This document shows, in pieces, positions 33,657 through 41,908 of a stretch of DNA of 64,000 bases (positions are counted from its first letter, which is position 1; every line of letters begins with the position of its first letter). This DNA is from Croceivirga thetidis. GTDB lineage: Bacteria > Bacteroidota > Bacteroidia > Flavobacteriales > Flavobacteriaceae. The stretch lies in contig NZ_JAAWWL010000001.1 of assembly GCF_012272815.1 (NCBI RefSeq), positions 62,001 through 126,000 of the forward strand. The letters are read 5' to 3'. A program made the position numbers and the translations under genes. The notes beneath the pieces were generated by a model. That model worked only from the letters and a program-made list of their open reading frames with translations, did not search any database and had not been told where the DNA came from.

Positions 33657-36320
33657 CTAAAAATTAAATGTGGCGGTCAAAAAGAATCTTCTTGGTAATA
33701 TGGGGCGACCAAAGAAAAAATCACCATCATCTACCTGACCACCAATTCCTGCACGTGGGTTACCTTCGGTAAGTCCAACACTGTCAAACAAATTAAATAC
33801 TGATGCTCCCAAACGAACTGTATTCACATCTGCTGTTCTAAATGTATATCCGAAGCCCAGTCTTGCAATTGTAATGGCGTCTAGTTCAACATTATTGCCA
33901 TCATCAGTAAATTTGCTACCAGTGTGGTTTAGGGTGAAATTGGCATCAAACTTCTTATCGTCGTAGTTTAACCCTAAACTACCTAAGAAGTTAGGTTGAC
34001 GACCAATTTCATTGCCTTCGTTAATGGTTGTGACATCTCCGGTAAGGAGGTTTGTGGTTTCATTTTTAGTGATTTCGTGATTTTGATAGGTTGCCGTACC
34101 GTTAAAACTGAAATTATCAGTAAAGCGATATAACCACGAAGCTTCCAAACCGACTGTAGAAGTTGTTTGCTCACTTCTTGCCTGATCTTCCAATTGACCA
34201 TTTACAATCGCTTGGTCTATACGAATCCTATCTTGTAAGGTTACATAATACCCGGCAATCGAACCAGAAAATTTAGAGGTTCCGAATTTTGCACCCGTTT
34301 CAAATTGGAGTATAGTTTCTCCATCATAATTTGATTCACGAATTCCAGGTGTTGGAACAAATCCTCTTTGTTGTGGCCAGAAGAATCCTCGAGAAAAGTT
34401 AGCGTAGAGATTTGTTGCTTCAGTTAGTTCATACAAACCTGCTAAGGAAACAGCCCAATCCGTTGCATTTATTTCAGCAGTGGTAAAACTGCCATCAGCA
34501 AAACGAACATTGGCTAATTCTGCTGTCAATTCAGGATTGTCATAAACTTGGCTTTCTTCAAGACCACCATTGTTAAATGTACCAGTCGTTGACTCTACAC
34601 GAACTCCAACGTCAAAACGCCATCTGTCAAAAATCATCTCATCGGTTACATAAAAGGCTGTTCTACTTTGAGATAAAAACCTATTTGAGGTCATACCGAT
34701 TCTATTGTAAATACCGCCATCCGAATACACAACATTACCACCTCCTGCATCGGTGTAACTCAAGTTTACCAATCTAGGGTTATTATTGAATTCTGAAAGA
34801 ACTCGATACTGCCAGTTAACATCCTCGGCTTCAGTTCTGGCCATATAAGTACCCAATGTAAATGTATGCTCCCTACTATTGGTTCTAAGAATCAAGTTTG
34901 CATCACCCGAATAATCAGTCATCGGTCTTAAACGATCTACATGCAAATTTTCAACGACAAGGTCGCTTCCGTTTATTTGATCACCGCTACCACCTTGGTA
35001 AGTTGCATTAAAGGCTGTATTGTCTGGCGCAACTTGTGCAACATAGTTGCTAAGCGTCAGTGGATTTCCAAATGTTCCGTTACCGCCAACATATAGTGCA
35101 AAATTGTGCTCGTAATTAGCGTATCTGATTTTCGATTTGAAACTTACCAAATCACTAAAATTGTAGACAAAATCTCCCATTAAATAACCACCTTTCGCGG
35201 AAACCCCATCTTCAATCGGGCTTTTATAGACACCACCAGGAGTTAAGAATGACGTTTCGGCCAATTCGCCAGAAAGTAATTGCTCTACATCTTCACCATC
35301 GTTACCTGCAATACGCTCCCTATCAGAACCAAGGGGCAATGGCAAGAAGAACTGTGCATTGTCATCAATGTATTGACCATGTATGGTGAATGAACCATTT
35401 TCAAAACGTTTCTTAATGTTACCCCTGAATTGTACACCTCTGGTAGTCAAGCCTGTTTCTATAGGACCGTCATCTTTACGAACAAAACCAGTAAATGCAT
35501 AAAAGGTGTTCGAATCTTCACCACCCAATTGACCACCGCTGTAGAAATCAGTTTTGAGACGCCCGCGGCTTCCCCATTCCACATTAATGATGTTACCAGG
35601 GTTGGTGTCACCGGTTTTACTGGTGTAGTTGATCAAACCTGCGACCGAACCCGCACCGTACAGCACTGCAGCACCACCACGAACAAATTCAACTCCTTTG
35701 AATCCGATATCAGGTCGTGCATACACATCGTGTGCAGATGAGTTTAAACCAAACGTACTCATCAAAGGCATTCCATCATATTGTAATGGATTGAAAACGT
35801 ATTGACCTCCAGAGGGTAAACCTCTAACAAATAAGTTTGTGGCTGTTTCACCACCACCACCTTCAGCGGTTATACCTGGTACATCACGTAAAATATCTGC
35901 CTGTGAATTGGCTGATAATTTTGTAATCTCAGCAATCTTTTTAGAACTGATCGACAATGGTGCCTGCTTTTGAGACCTAAAAGTTGTAGAGGCAGATATT
36001 ACGACCTCATCCAATTGTTGACCGCTCTCTTGTAAAACGACATCCAAAGTCACTTGACTTCCATTTAAATCCACCGTTCGTTCAACAGTGGTAAATCCAA
36101 TAAAGGAAAATTGGACCGTTTGAGAACCAGTAAGGTTTGTGGTCAACACAAAGTTGCCATCAAAATCAGTTGTGGTACCTTCAGTCGAACCAGCAATTAG
36201 TACGTTTGTACCTAATATAGGAACACCAGCTTCATCTTTAACGGAACCAACAATTTCTGTCTGGGCATATACCGTAGTAAAACCAAACAGAACAAGTACC
36301 GCAATAAGTAAATTTTTCAT
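33657..36320 (-). CDS. TonB-dependent outer-membrane receptor with CarboxypepD_reg domain
   Basis: This 887-residue receptor has a signal peptide (MKNLLIAVLVLFGF to VYAQ, about 1-20). A carboxypeptidase-like regulatory domain follows (about 21-110, starting IVGSVKDEAGVPILGTNV), then the plug (ILRDVPGITAEGGGG, FVRGLPSGGQ, GVEFVRGGAAVLYGAGSVAG) and a 22-strand barrel ending in Phe (LTATFNF). It takes up a ligand too large or scarce for porins. No SusD partner is adjacent, so it is a stand-alone FecA/oligomer-type receptor. Its divergent position from the LacI gene, with LacI-type operators between, suggests regulation by it. Confidence 0.93.
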   Translation of the reverse strand: MKNLLIAVLVLFGFTTVYAQTEIVGSVKDEAGVPILGTNVLIAGSTEGTTTDFDGNFVLTTNLTGSQTVQFSFIGFTTVERTVDLNGSQVTLDVVLQESGQQLDEVVISASTTFRSQKQAPLSISSKKIAEITKLSANSQADILRDVPGITAEGGGGETATNLFVRGLPSGGQYVFNPLQYDGMPLMSTFGLNSSAHDVYARPDIGFKGVEFVRGGAAVLYGAGSVAGLINYTSKTGDTNPGNIINVEWGSRGRLKTDFYSGGQLGGEDSNTFYAFTGFVRKDDGPIETGLTTRGVQFRGNIKKRFENGSFTIHGQYIDDNAQFFLPLPLGSDRERIAGNDGEDVEQLLSGELAETSFLTPGGVYKSPIEDGVSAKGGYLMGDFVYNFSDLVSFKSKIRYANYEHNFALYVGGNGTFGNPLTLSNYVAQVAPDNTAFNATYQGGSGDQINGSDLVVENLHVDRLRPMTDYSGDANLILRTNSREHTFTLGTYMARTEAEDVNWQYRVLSEFNNNPRLVNLSYTDAGGGNVVYSDGGIYNRIGMTSNRFLSQSRTAFYVTDEMIFDRWRFDVGVRVESTTGTFNNGGLEESQVYDNPELTAELANVRFADGSFTTAEINATDWAVSLAGLYELTEATNLYANFSRGFFWPQQRGFVPTPGIRESNYDGETILQFETGAKFGTSKFSGSIAGYYVTLQDRIRIDQAIVNGQLEDQARSEQTTSTVGLEASWLYRFTDNFSFNGTATYQNHEITKNETTNLLTGDVTTINEGNEIGRQPNFLGSLGLNYDDKKFDANFTLNHTGSKFTDDGNNVELDAITIARLGFGYTFRTADVNTVRLGASVFNLFDSVGLTEGNPRAGIGGQVDDGDFFFGRPILPRRFFLTATFNF

Positions 36321-36438
36321 GATTGATAGTTGTTAGTTAAACACTTTTTTCAGTTAATTTTTAATAAATTCTCAGTTTATAGGCTAAAAATATTTGAATA
36401 TGATGCCTGATACCCCTAAAAAATCAGCAAATTCTTAT

Positions 36439-36462
36439 GCAAACGTTTGCGGAAACGATTGC
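36439..36462. promoter_or_regulatory. Tandem LacI-family operators
   Basis: GCAAACGTTTGC at 36439-36450 is a perfect 12-bp palindrome centred on CG, the classic LacI/PurR-family operator form. It runs directly into a second, imperfect copy (GCGGAAACGATTGC, 36449-36462). Both lie between the divergent receptor and regulator genes, 33 bases before the LacI start at 36495 and about 120 bases before the receptor start. They likely mediate autoregulation and control of both arms. Confidence 0.75.
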
Positions 36463-36494
36463 AAAACGTATTATTGCCTTCACAAAACCTGACA

Positions 36495-37517
36495 ATGCGG
36501 CAAAACATTACTTTAAAAGGACTGGCCAAAAAATTGGACTTATCAATATCTACAATCTCAAGGGCGCTTAAAGATCATCCCGACATCAGTGACAAGACCA
36601 AAGAACGTGTACAAAAACTGGCCAAAGAACTGAACTACTCCCCCAATGTATTTGCTCAAGGTTTTCGCTCACATCGTTCCCACATCCTTGGGGTTATCGT
36701 TCCGAATGTTTCACACTACTTCACTACTACAATGCTCAAGGGAATCATGGATGAAGGGGAGGCACTGGGATATCGCATTATCGTTTCAGAATCAAAAGGC
36801 GAAGAAAAAAAACAGATTGAAATGCTTCAGACGATGATTCAATTTGGGGTGGATGGCATTCTAATGTCCTTGGCCAGAAGAACCAAGTCGATAGCAGAAA
36901 TATTGAATATCATGAATCAAATACCCTTGGTACTCTTTGACAAGGTATCCGATAAAATTCCATGTACCCAGGTCGTTATTGATGAAGAAGTAGCTGCCTA
37001 TAATGCCGTGGAACACCTAATCCATACCGGAAAAAGGAGGATTGCCATTATTAAAGAAACCGAGAATTCTTATAATTCGGAAAAACGATTTAAGGGATAT
37101 CTCAAAGCTTTACGAGATAATGATATTGAAATTGATGAAAAGATAATATTAAGTACGGAGGACATCTCACTTGAAAAAGGAAAATCGATGGGAAATATCT
37201 TGCTCAGTCAAAAAAATAGACCTGATGCCGTATTTGCTATAACCGATAGTGCGGCTATTGGGGTAATTAAAGCTTTGAATAAATTCAAGGTCAAAATCCC
37301 AGAAGAAATCGCAGTGGTTGGTTTCAGTAATTCTAAAAGTTCCACCATTGTGAGTCCAAGTTTGACAACCGTAGATCAACCCGGAAATAGAATCGGAAGG
37401 ACCGCACTAAAATACTTGGTTGATGAAATCGAAAATCCTTCAGAAGACTCATTTTCAAAAACTATAGAGGTAAAGACGAATCTCATTATCCGTGACTCCT
37501 CATTTTTACCTGCTTAA
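36495..37517 (+). CDS. LacI family transcriptional regulator
   Basis: This 340-residue regulator has an N-terminal helix-turn-helix (ITLKGLAKKLDLSISTISRA) and hinge (LNYSPNVFAQGFRSHRSHI). A periplasmic-binding-like ligand domain follows from about residue 60 (LGVIVPNVSHYFTTTMLKGI to AVVGFSNSKSSTIVSPSLT). It would bind a sugar-type effector and control the divergent receptor operon and/or the downstream genes. A longer frame with TTG at 36447 exists but would run through the operators, so the ATG at 36495 is the start. The Ala-Leu pair of the hinge helix (often LAR) is replaced by FAQG, a minor variation. Confidence 0.92.
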   Translation: MRQNITLKGLAKKLDLSISTISRALKDHPDISDKTKERVQKLAKELNYSPNVFAQGFRSHRSHILGVIVPNVSHYFTTTMLKGIMDEGEALGYRIIVSESKGEEKKQIEMLQTMIQFGVDGILMSLARRTKSIAEILNIMNQIPLVLFDKVSDKIPCTQVVIDEEVAAYNAVEHLIHTGKRRIAIIKETENSYNSEKRFKGYLKALRDNDIEIDEKIILSTEDISLEKGKSMGNILLSQKNRPDAVFAITDSAAIGVIKALNKFKVKIPEEIAVVGFSNSKSSTIVSPSLTTVDQPGNRIGRTALKYLVDEIENPSEDSFSKTIEVKTNLIIRDSSFLPA

Positions 37518-37612
37518 TGGTCTTCATACTTCTAAATAATTTTTATCAACCAAGCGACTTTTACAATTGTTCCTATTTTTAAATTTTTCAAACTGACTTA
37601 ACGCTAAACTAA

Positions 37613-38764
37613 ATGACGAAAATTAATATCCGTTCCAAAGATTTAGACGGTGCTGAAATTTCATGGTTTGCTCCAATTTGTGATGGTGATGATCGCTATT
37701 TAGGTGAGCGCGATCCAAATTTTAAAAGCAATTGGAAAAATACATCAGACATACTGCTAACCGCTGACGAACTAGGGTACCGAAACATCTTATGCCCATC
37801 TTCATATCAAGTAGGTCAAGATACCCTACCTTTTGTTTCAGCTGTAGCACCCTTGACAAAGAACATTAATCTTTTGGCGGCGATTCGCTGTGGCGAAATA
37901 CACCCACCGATGTTGGCTCGTACCTTGGCAACAATAGATCACATTTTAGAAGGAAGGCTGACCGTAAATATCATCTCATCCAATCTGCCAGGCGAAGAAT
38001 TGAGTTCTGAAGACCGTTATCAACGTTCACGAGAGGTCATTGAAGTTTTGAAACAGGCTTGGACCAAAGATGAAATTGAAATTGATGGTAACTTTTACAA
38101 GTTAAAATTACCCTCAAATCCTGGTAAACCCTATCAAAAAAATGGCCCCTTGCTATATTTCGGCGGATACTCTCCACCAGCAGTTGACCTATGTGCCGAA
38201 CATTGTGATGTTTACCTCATGTGGCCGGAAACTGAGGGAAATTTGGAAAAACACATGCGCAACATGAGTGCAAAAGCAGCCGCCCACGGCAGAACCGTTG
38301 ATTTCGGTCTTCGGGTTCATATGGTTGTCCGGGAAACGGAGGAAGAAGCACGAGCTTATGCCGATAGTATTATTTCAAAATTGGATTTGGAGCAAGGGAA
38401 AGAGATTCGTGAGCGCGCATTGGATGCCAAATCTTATGGGGTCAGCAAGCAAACAGCAATGCGCGACCAAGCAGATAATGATGGTTATATTGAATCCCAT
38501 TTATGGACGGGAATAGGTAAAGGCCGATCGGGTTGTGGGGCTGCCTTGGTTGGAAATCCTGATCAAATAGTAAATAAAATCAATAGGTATATGGAAATGG
38601 GTATCCGTTCCTTTATTTTTTCTGGTTATCCACATCTAGAGGAATGCAAGCGTTTTGCTGAACTGGTTTTACCCCGACTAAAAACAGTCTCCTTCCCGAT
38701 ATCACAAGGAAAAGTAACTGATCAAATCCCTAGTTCTCCATTAGCTGGTGGAATTCGTATTTAA
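37613..38764 (+). CDS. SsuD-like FMNH2-dependent sulfonate monooxygenase (LLM family)
   Basis: This 383-residue bacterial luciferase-like flavin monooxygenase closely matches alkanesulfonate monooxygenase SsuD. Conserved segments include YLGERDPNF, LLAAIRCGEIHPPMLARTLA and LLYFGGYSPPAVDL. The sulfonate-site Arg and His lie in FGLRVHMVVRE (Arg234, His236), with WTGIGKGRSGCGAALVG and SGYPHLEE near the end. These enzymes cut C-S bonds of sulfonates, releasing sulfite; sulfoquinovose monooxygenases belong here too. No flavin reductase partner is nearby, so it must borrow one. It follows the LacI gene by 95 bases and is 10 bases before a sugar-type symporter, suggesting a sulfosugar substrate (inference). 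Confidence 0.85.
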   Translation: MTKINIRSKDLDGAEISWFAPICDGDDRYLGERDPNFKSNWKNTSDILLTADELGYRNILCPSSYQVGQDTLPFVSAVAPLTKNINLLAAIRCGEIHPPMLARTLATIDHILEGRLTVNIISSNLPGEELSSEDRYQRSREVIEVLKQAWTKDEIEIDGNFYKLKLPSNPGKPYQKNGPLLYFGGYSPPAVDLCAEHCDVYLMWPETEGNLEKHMRNMSAKAAAHGRTVDFGLRVHMVVRETEEEARAYADSIISKLDLEQGKEIRERALDAKSYGVSKQTAMRDQADNDGYIESHLWTGIGKGRSGCGAALVGNPDQIVNKINRYMEMGIRSFIFSGYPHLEECKRFAELVLPRLKTVSFPISQGKVTDQIPSSPLAGGIRI

Positions 38765-38774
38765 ATAATATTAA

Positions 38775-40319
38775 ATGGTTGATTTAGTATTGGTACTGGT
38801 CTATTTCGCAGCTGTAATGATTGCAGCTATTTCTGGCCGGCAAAAAGGTGAAGTTACGAGTGAAGACTATTTTTTAAGTTCTAGAAGCTTAAAATGGCCC
38901 TCCATAGCATTTTCGACCATTGCGACAAACGTTCAGGGCTATCAGTTTTTAGGCATGATGGGCTCGGCCTACCTCTACGGACTGGCACAAGCAAGTCTCG
39001 AAATTAATGCCATACAAGGTATTCTTTTGGCTGCCTTCATTTTTGTACCACTTTACCTCAAAGAAAAGGTGGTGACCATTACCCAGTTCATTAAAACTAG
39101 ATTGGGCAAAAAAGTAGCACTAGCCTATTCACTTTCAAACATATTTTTGTTCTCGACCATCACTATAGGCGCTGCGTTGTTTTGGGGGGCCTATGCAGCA
39201 GACATTGTTTTTGGTGAATACCTTGCCTTAATACATGAAGATCGCTTGACTAGAATAACCATCTTGATTTTTATTCTGGGATTGTTTTCTGCTATCTACA
39301 CCTATCTTGGCGGACTAAGTGCTGTGGTCAAGACCGATGTCATTCAATTTTTGATTCTATTCGCTGGGGGTATTACAGTGTTGTTCATTGCCATTCATCA
39401 TCTTGGAGGTTGGTCTCAGCTATATCAAAAAACACCTGAGTTGATGCATTTACACCTTCCAGCGGATCATGAAAAATTACCTTGGCCCCATATTTTTGGA
39501 CTGTTCCTATTGAATATCAATTATTGGTGCGCCAACCAATCGGTTGTGCAACGATCATTGGCTGCCAAGAATTTAAAACAGGCCCAAATTGGCCTTATGG
39601 TCGGAGGCCTGATGAAATACGCAATGGCTATAATTATTGTAGTACCTGGAATAGCATTGGTTGGTATTTTAGGTTCGAAAGGTCTTGGAGACCCAGACAT
39701 GGCTTTCCCTTATTTGGTCAACACCTATTTACCTATTGGTGCTAAAGGATTAGTGCTTTGTGCCCTTTTCGCCTCTTTAATGAGTACTGTCGATTCAACC
39801 TTCAACTCATTGGCTACGTTGTGGTCAATTGATATTTATAAAGGATATTTAAAAAAGGATGCTCCGGATAAAGAAGTAGTAAAGGCTGGCAAACGTGCAA
39901 TTTTATTTGCATTCATATCTGGGGTGACCATCGGTGTGGTTCTACTGTATCTGAAATTTTCGGATCCGGACGCTGCGTTCACCCATACCTTGAATGAATT
40001 GCGTTATTACATTAATTGTGCAATTGTGGTCTTGATATGCGCTGCGGTATTCTTATTTGCTCCAAAGCACAAAGTGGCTTTTTTGGCCTTTTTTGCCACT
40101 ATTGCACTACAATTTGTCTTTAAAGCCGCATTCCCTGAAATGAATTACTTCATTCGGGCTATGTGGGTTATTGTTTGTGGTTTTTTGATAATTGCTTTGG
40201 GTTCTATGACCAAATTCACCTCTTGGAAGGAGCTTTTTAACCCTGCTTCGAAGAAAATCACCCAATTCGGAATTGGGATGTTAGCTTCGCTGGTACTGCT
40301 ACATATTATTTTTCATTGA
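38775..40319 (+). CDS. Sodium:solute symporter (SSS family, SGLT-like)
   Basis: This 514-residue inner-membrane protein has about 14 hydrophobic segments. It begins in the SSS style (TSEDYFLSSRSLKWPSIAFS) and carries NINYWCANQSVVQRSLAAKN, like the NQxxVQR segment of sugar-type (SGLT) symporters. ASLMSTVDSTFNSLATLW further on fits the Na+ site region. It likely imports a sugar or sulfosugar with Na+ for the adjacent monooxygenase. It is a different subtype from the symporter at 30057-31661, so the locus has two distinct transporters. It is convergent with the PfpI-like gene, 87 bases away. Confidence 0.9.
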   Translation: MVDLVLVLVYFAAVMIAAISGRQKGEVTSEDYFLSSRSLKWPSIAFSTIATNVQGYQFLGMMGSAYLYGLAQASLEINAIQGILLAAFIFVPLYLKEKVVTITQFIKTRLGKKVALAYSLSNIFLFSTITIGAALFWGAYAADIVFGEYLALIHEDRLTRITILIFILGLFSAIYTYLGGLSAVVKTDVIQFLILFAGGITVLFIAIHHLGGWSQLYQKTPELMHLHLPADHEKLPWPHIFGLFLLNINYWCANQSVVQRSLAAKNLKQAQIGLMVGGLMKYAMAIIIVVPGIALVGILGSKGLGDPDMAFPYLVNTYLPIGAKGLVLCALFASLMSTVDSTFNSLATLWSIDIYKGYLKKDAPDKEVVKAGKRAILFAFISGVTIGVVLLYLKFSDPDAAFTHTLNELRYYINCAIVVLICAAVFLFAPKHKVAFLAFFATIALQFVFKAAFPEMNYFIRAMWVIVCGFLIIALGSMTKFTSWKELFNPASKKITQFGIGMLASLVLLHIIFH

Positions 40320-40406
40320 TATCGCTACGGGTGAAAAAATCAATATGATATTTATCTGCAAGATAGACTTGAATGTTCCTTCAAAGTCTCCACTAAAAGG
40401 TCGCTG

Positions 40407-41123
40407 TCATTCGACTACAAAACTATCATTGTCCTTATCCTCAATCCAATTGTATTCAATCTCTTTAGCAACTTTTCTCGCAAAGTCAATTCCATGTCTA
40501 TCCGCTAAGAAACCTAATGTCATGTCCATTCCAGCACTTACTCCTGAAGAAGTATAATATTTGCCATCAATTGCCCATCTTGCTTTCTTATTCCAATCTA
40601 CATTTTGATTTTGGGAAGCTACCCAAGCAAAAGCCCGTTTATTTGAGGTTGCCTTTTTGCCGTTCAAAAGTCCAGACTTTGCAAGAAGCGCACTACCCGT
40701 ACAAACTGTAAGCACATAATTACTAGATTGAGCGAGTTCTTTTATTTTGTCGATAAGAAGTAAATTATCCACCTCTTTTCTTGTCCCCCAACCTCCAGGG
40801 ATTAAGACTATTTCGGGTATACTGTTAATGATTTCCAATTTTTCTGTCATTATCGGTACTCCATGCCGGTTTGAAATCACCCCTCCTTTCAACGAATAGA
40901 ATTTGAGATTATAAATGTCGGTCAATCGACCAAAAATCTCGGCTGGGCCAAATACATCCAAAGTTTCATAATCATCGAACATGATGATAGCGATTTCCAT
41001 AGTCGTGTCTTTTTTAGTAGCATCAATTTTTTTCTGAGCGCTTAAGGTATTTCCATCGACCAAAATGAGTATTAAAGCGAACAAAAGTGAAAATCTTCTT
41101 TTCAAAAAAAACTTCAGACCCAT
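40407..41123 (-). CDS. Exported DJ-1/PfpI family protein (isonitrile hydratase-like)
   Basis: This 238-residue protein is of the DJ-1/PfpI (GATase1-like) superfamily. It has the family N-strand IAIIMFDDYETLDVFGPAEI, the turn IVLIPGGWGTRKE and the nucleophile elbow TVCTGSALLAKSGLL with Cys141. This pattern matches isonitrile hydratase-like and AraC-partner DJ-1 proteins. Unusually, the family core is preceded by about 40 residues that look like a signal peptide (RRFSLLFALILILVDGNTLSAQ), so it would be periplasmic. An internal Met42 sits where cytoplasmic relatives start. An 18-base motif at 41143 is shared with the next gene upstream. Confidence 0.82.
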   Translation of the reverse strand: MGLKFFLKRRFSLLFALILILVDGNTLSAQKKIDATKKDTTMEIAIIMFDDYETLDVFGPAEIFGRLTDIYNLKFYSLKGGVISNRHGVPIMTEKLEIINSIPEIVLIPGGWGTRKEVDNLLLIDKIKELAQSSNYVLTVCTGSALLAKSGLLNGKKATSNKRAFAWVASQNQNVDWNKKARWAIDGKYYTSSGVSAGMDMTLGFLADRHGIDFARKVAKEIEYNWIEDKDNDSFVVE

Positions 41124-41142
41124 ATTATTTTAATCGATTTAT

Positions 41143-41160
41143 TTACCAATGCGTTATTCG
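41143..41160 (-). promoter_or_regulatory. Shared upstream motif, copy 1
   Basis: TTACCAATGCGTTATTCG on the plus strand matches the copy at 41823-41840 in 16 of 18 positions. Both copies begin exactly 20 bases before the start codon of a minus-strand gene. It is not a TAnnTTTG box. It may be a regulator site or a duplicated leader. Confidence 0.45.
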
Positions 41161-41239
41161 AAAACTTCTTTGACCATTACTACCTTTAAGATTGGATAAT
41201 CATAAGCCAATACATTTTTAGTTTCCTGTTTGGAATTAA

Positions 41240-41803
41240 TTATTTGGGCAGTCGATTCATGATTGTAGCAATTTGTCCCATATGGTTCGCAGAATGCTCC
41301 ATGACGTGGTACCAGACGTAATGGTAATTGATTCCCTCTTCAAGATTTGAAGCAAACCATTCATCGTCCTTGGTTTTGAGTCCAGCCAGAGACTTTTCAC
41401 GAACTTTGGTCCACAAGTCCAAATAGTAGTCTATTGGCTTGCCAATGAGCATTTCTTTTACCCTTGGATTTAATTCACCTGCCATTTCCAAGGTCCTTAA
41501 CTCCTCTTCGGTCCAGTCAATTCCTTCAAGGGTTCCCAGTTGGTAGTAAACTTCCGTGGATACCAAGTGCATTAACAATGACCCTATGCTATTCGCATTA
41601 GCATCGTATAAAAAATCAGTTTGCGATTGGTCGAGATCTTTGACTTGTTCAGTAATTCTACTTTTTAAATCCTCCATCATAAAGACCATGTTCCCGATTT
41701 GAGGGGAGTACCCTTCTAAGGGTTTTAATTCTCCTTGTGCGCTTACCGGTGAACTGCACAAAACAAAGAGAAAATAGAGGGCGATAATCGCTATAAATCT
41801 CAT
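41240..41803 (-). CDS. Exported DinB family protein
   Basis: This 187-residue protein has a signal peptide (hydrophobic about 4-18, cleavage near VSAQG). It then has a four-helix DinB fold with the metal-binding His triad in SLLMHLVSTEVYYQLG and WYHVMEHSANHMGQIATI. DinB-superfamily proteins are often thiol transferases or have unknown roles, and most are cytoplasmic; export is unusual. It is followed by the exported PfpI-like gene 116 bases later, with a near-identical upstream motif, so the two may be co-regulated. Function is not assigned. Confidence 0.82.
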   Translation of the reverse strand: MRFIAIIALYFLFVLCSSPVSAQGELKPLEGYSPQIGNMVFMMEDLKSRITEQVKDLDQSQTDFLYDANANSIGSLLMHLVSTEVYYQLGTLEGIDWTEEELRTLEMAGELNPRVKEMLIGKPIDYYLDLWTKVREKSLAGLKTKDDEWFASNLEEGINYHYVWYHVMEHSANHMGQIATIMNRLPK

Positions 41804-41822
41804 TACTTAACTATTTGAATTA

Positions 41823-41840
41823 TTACCAATGCAATATTCG
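41823..41840 (-). promoter_or_regulatory. Shared upstream motif, copy 2
   Basis: TTACCAATGCAATATTCG lies 20 bases before the DinB-like start at 41803. It differs from copy 1 at two adjacent positions and has identical spacing to the start codon. Confidence 0.45.
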
Positions 41841-41908
41841 TTTGTTGTTTTCTTAAGAGTCTGAACGGGTTTTTATAGTTCATTATGCTGAGCCTCAACA
41901 GCAATCAA

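Noticed and set aside
33657-36320. SusC/SusD polysaccharide utilization locus
   Set aside because: No SusD-like gene flanks the TonB receptor, and the neighbouring enzymes fit small glycosides.
36447-36494. TTG start giving 16 more LacI residues
   Set aside because: It would run through the operators; the helix-turn-helix begins right after the ATG at 36495.
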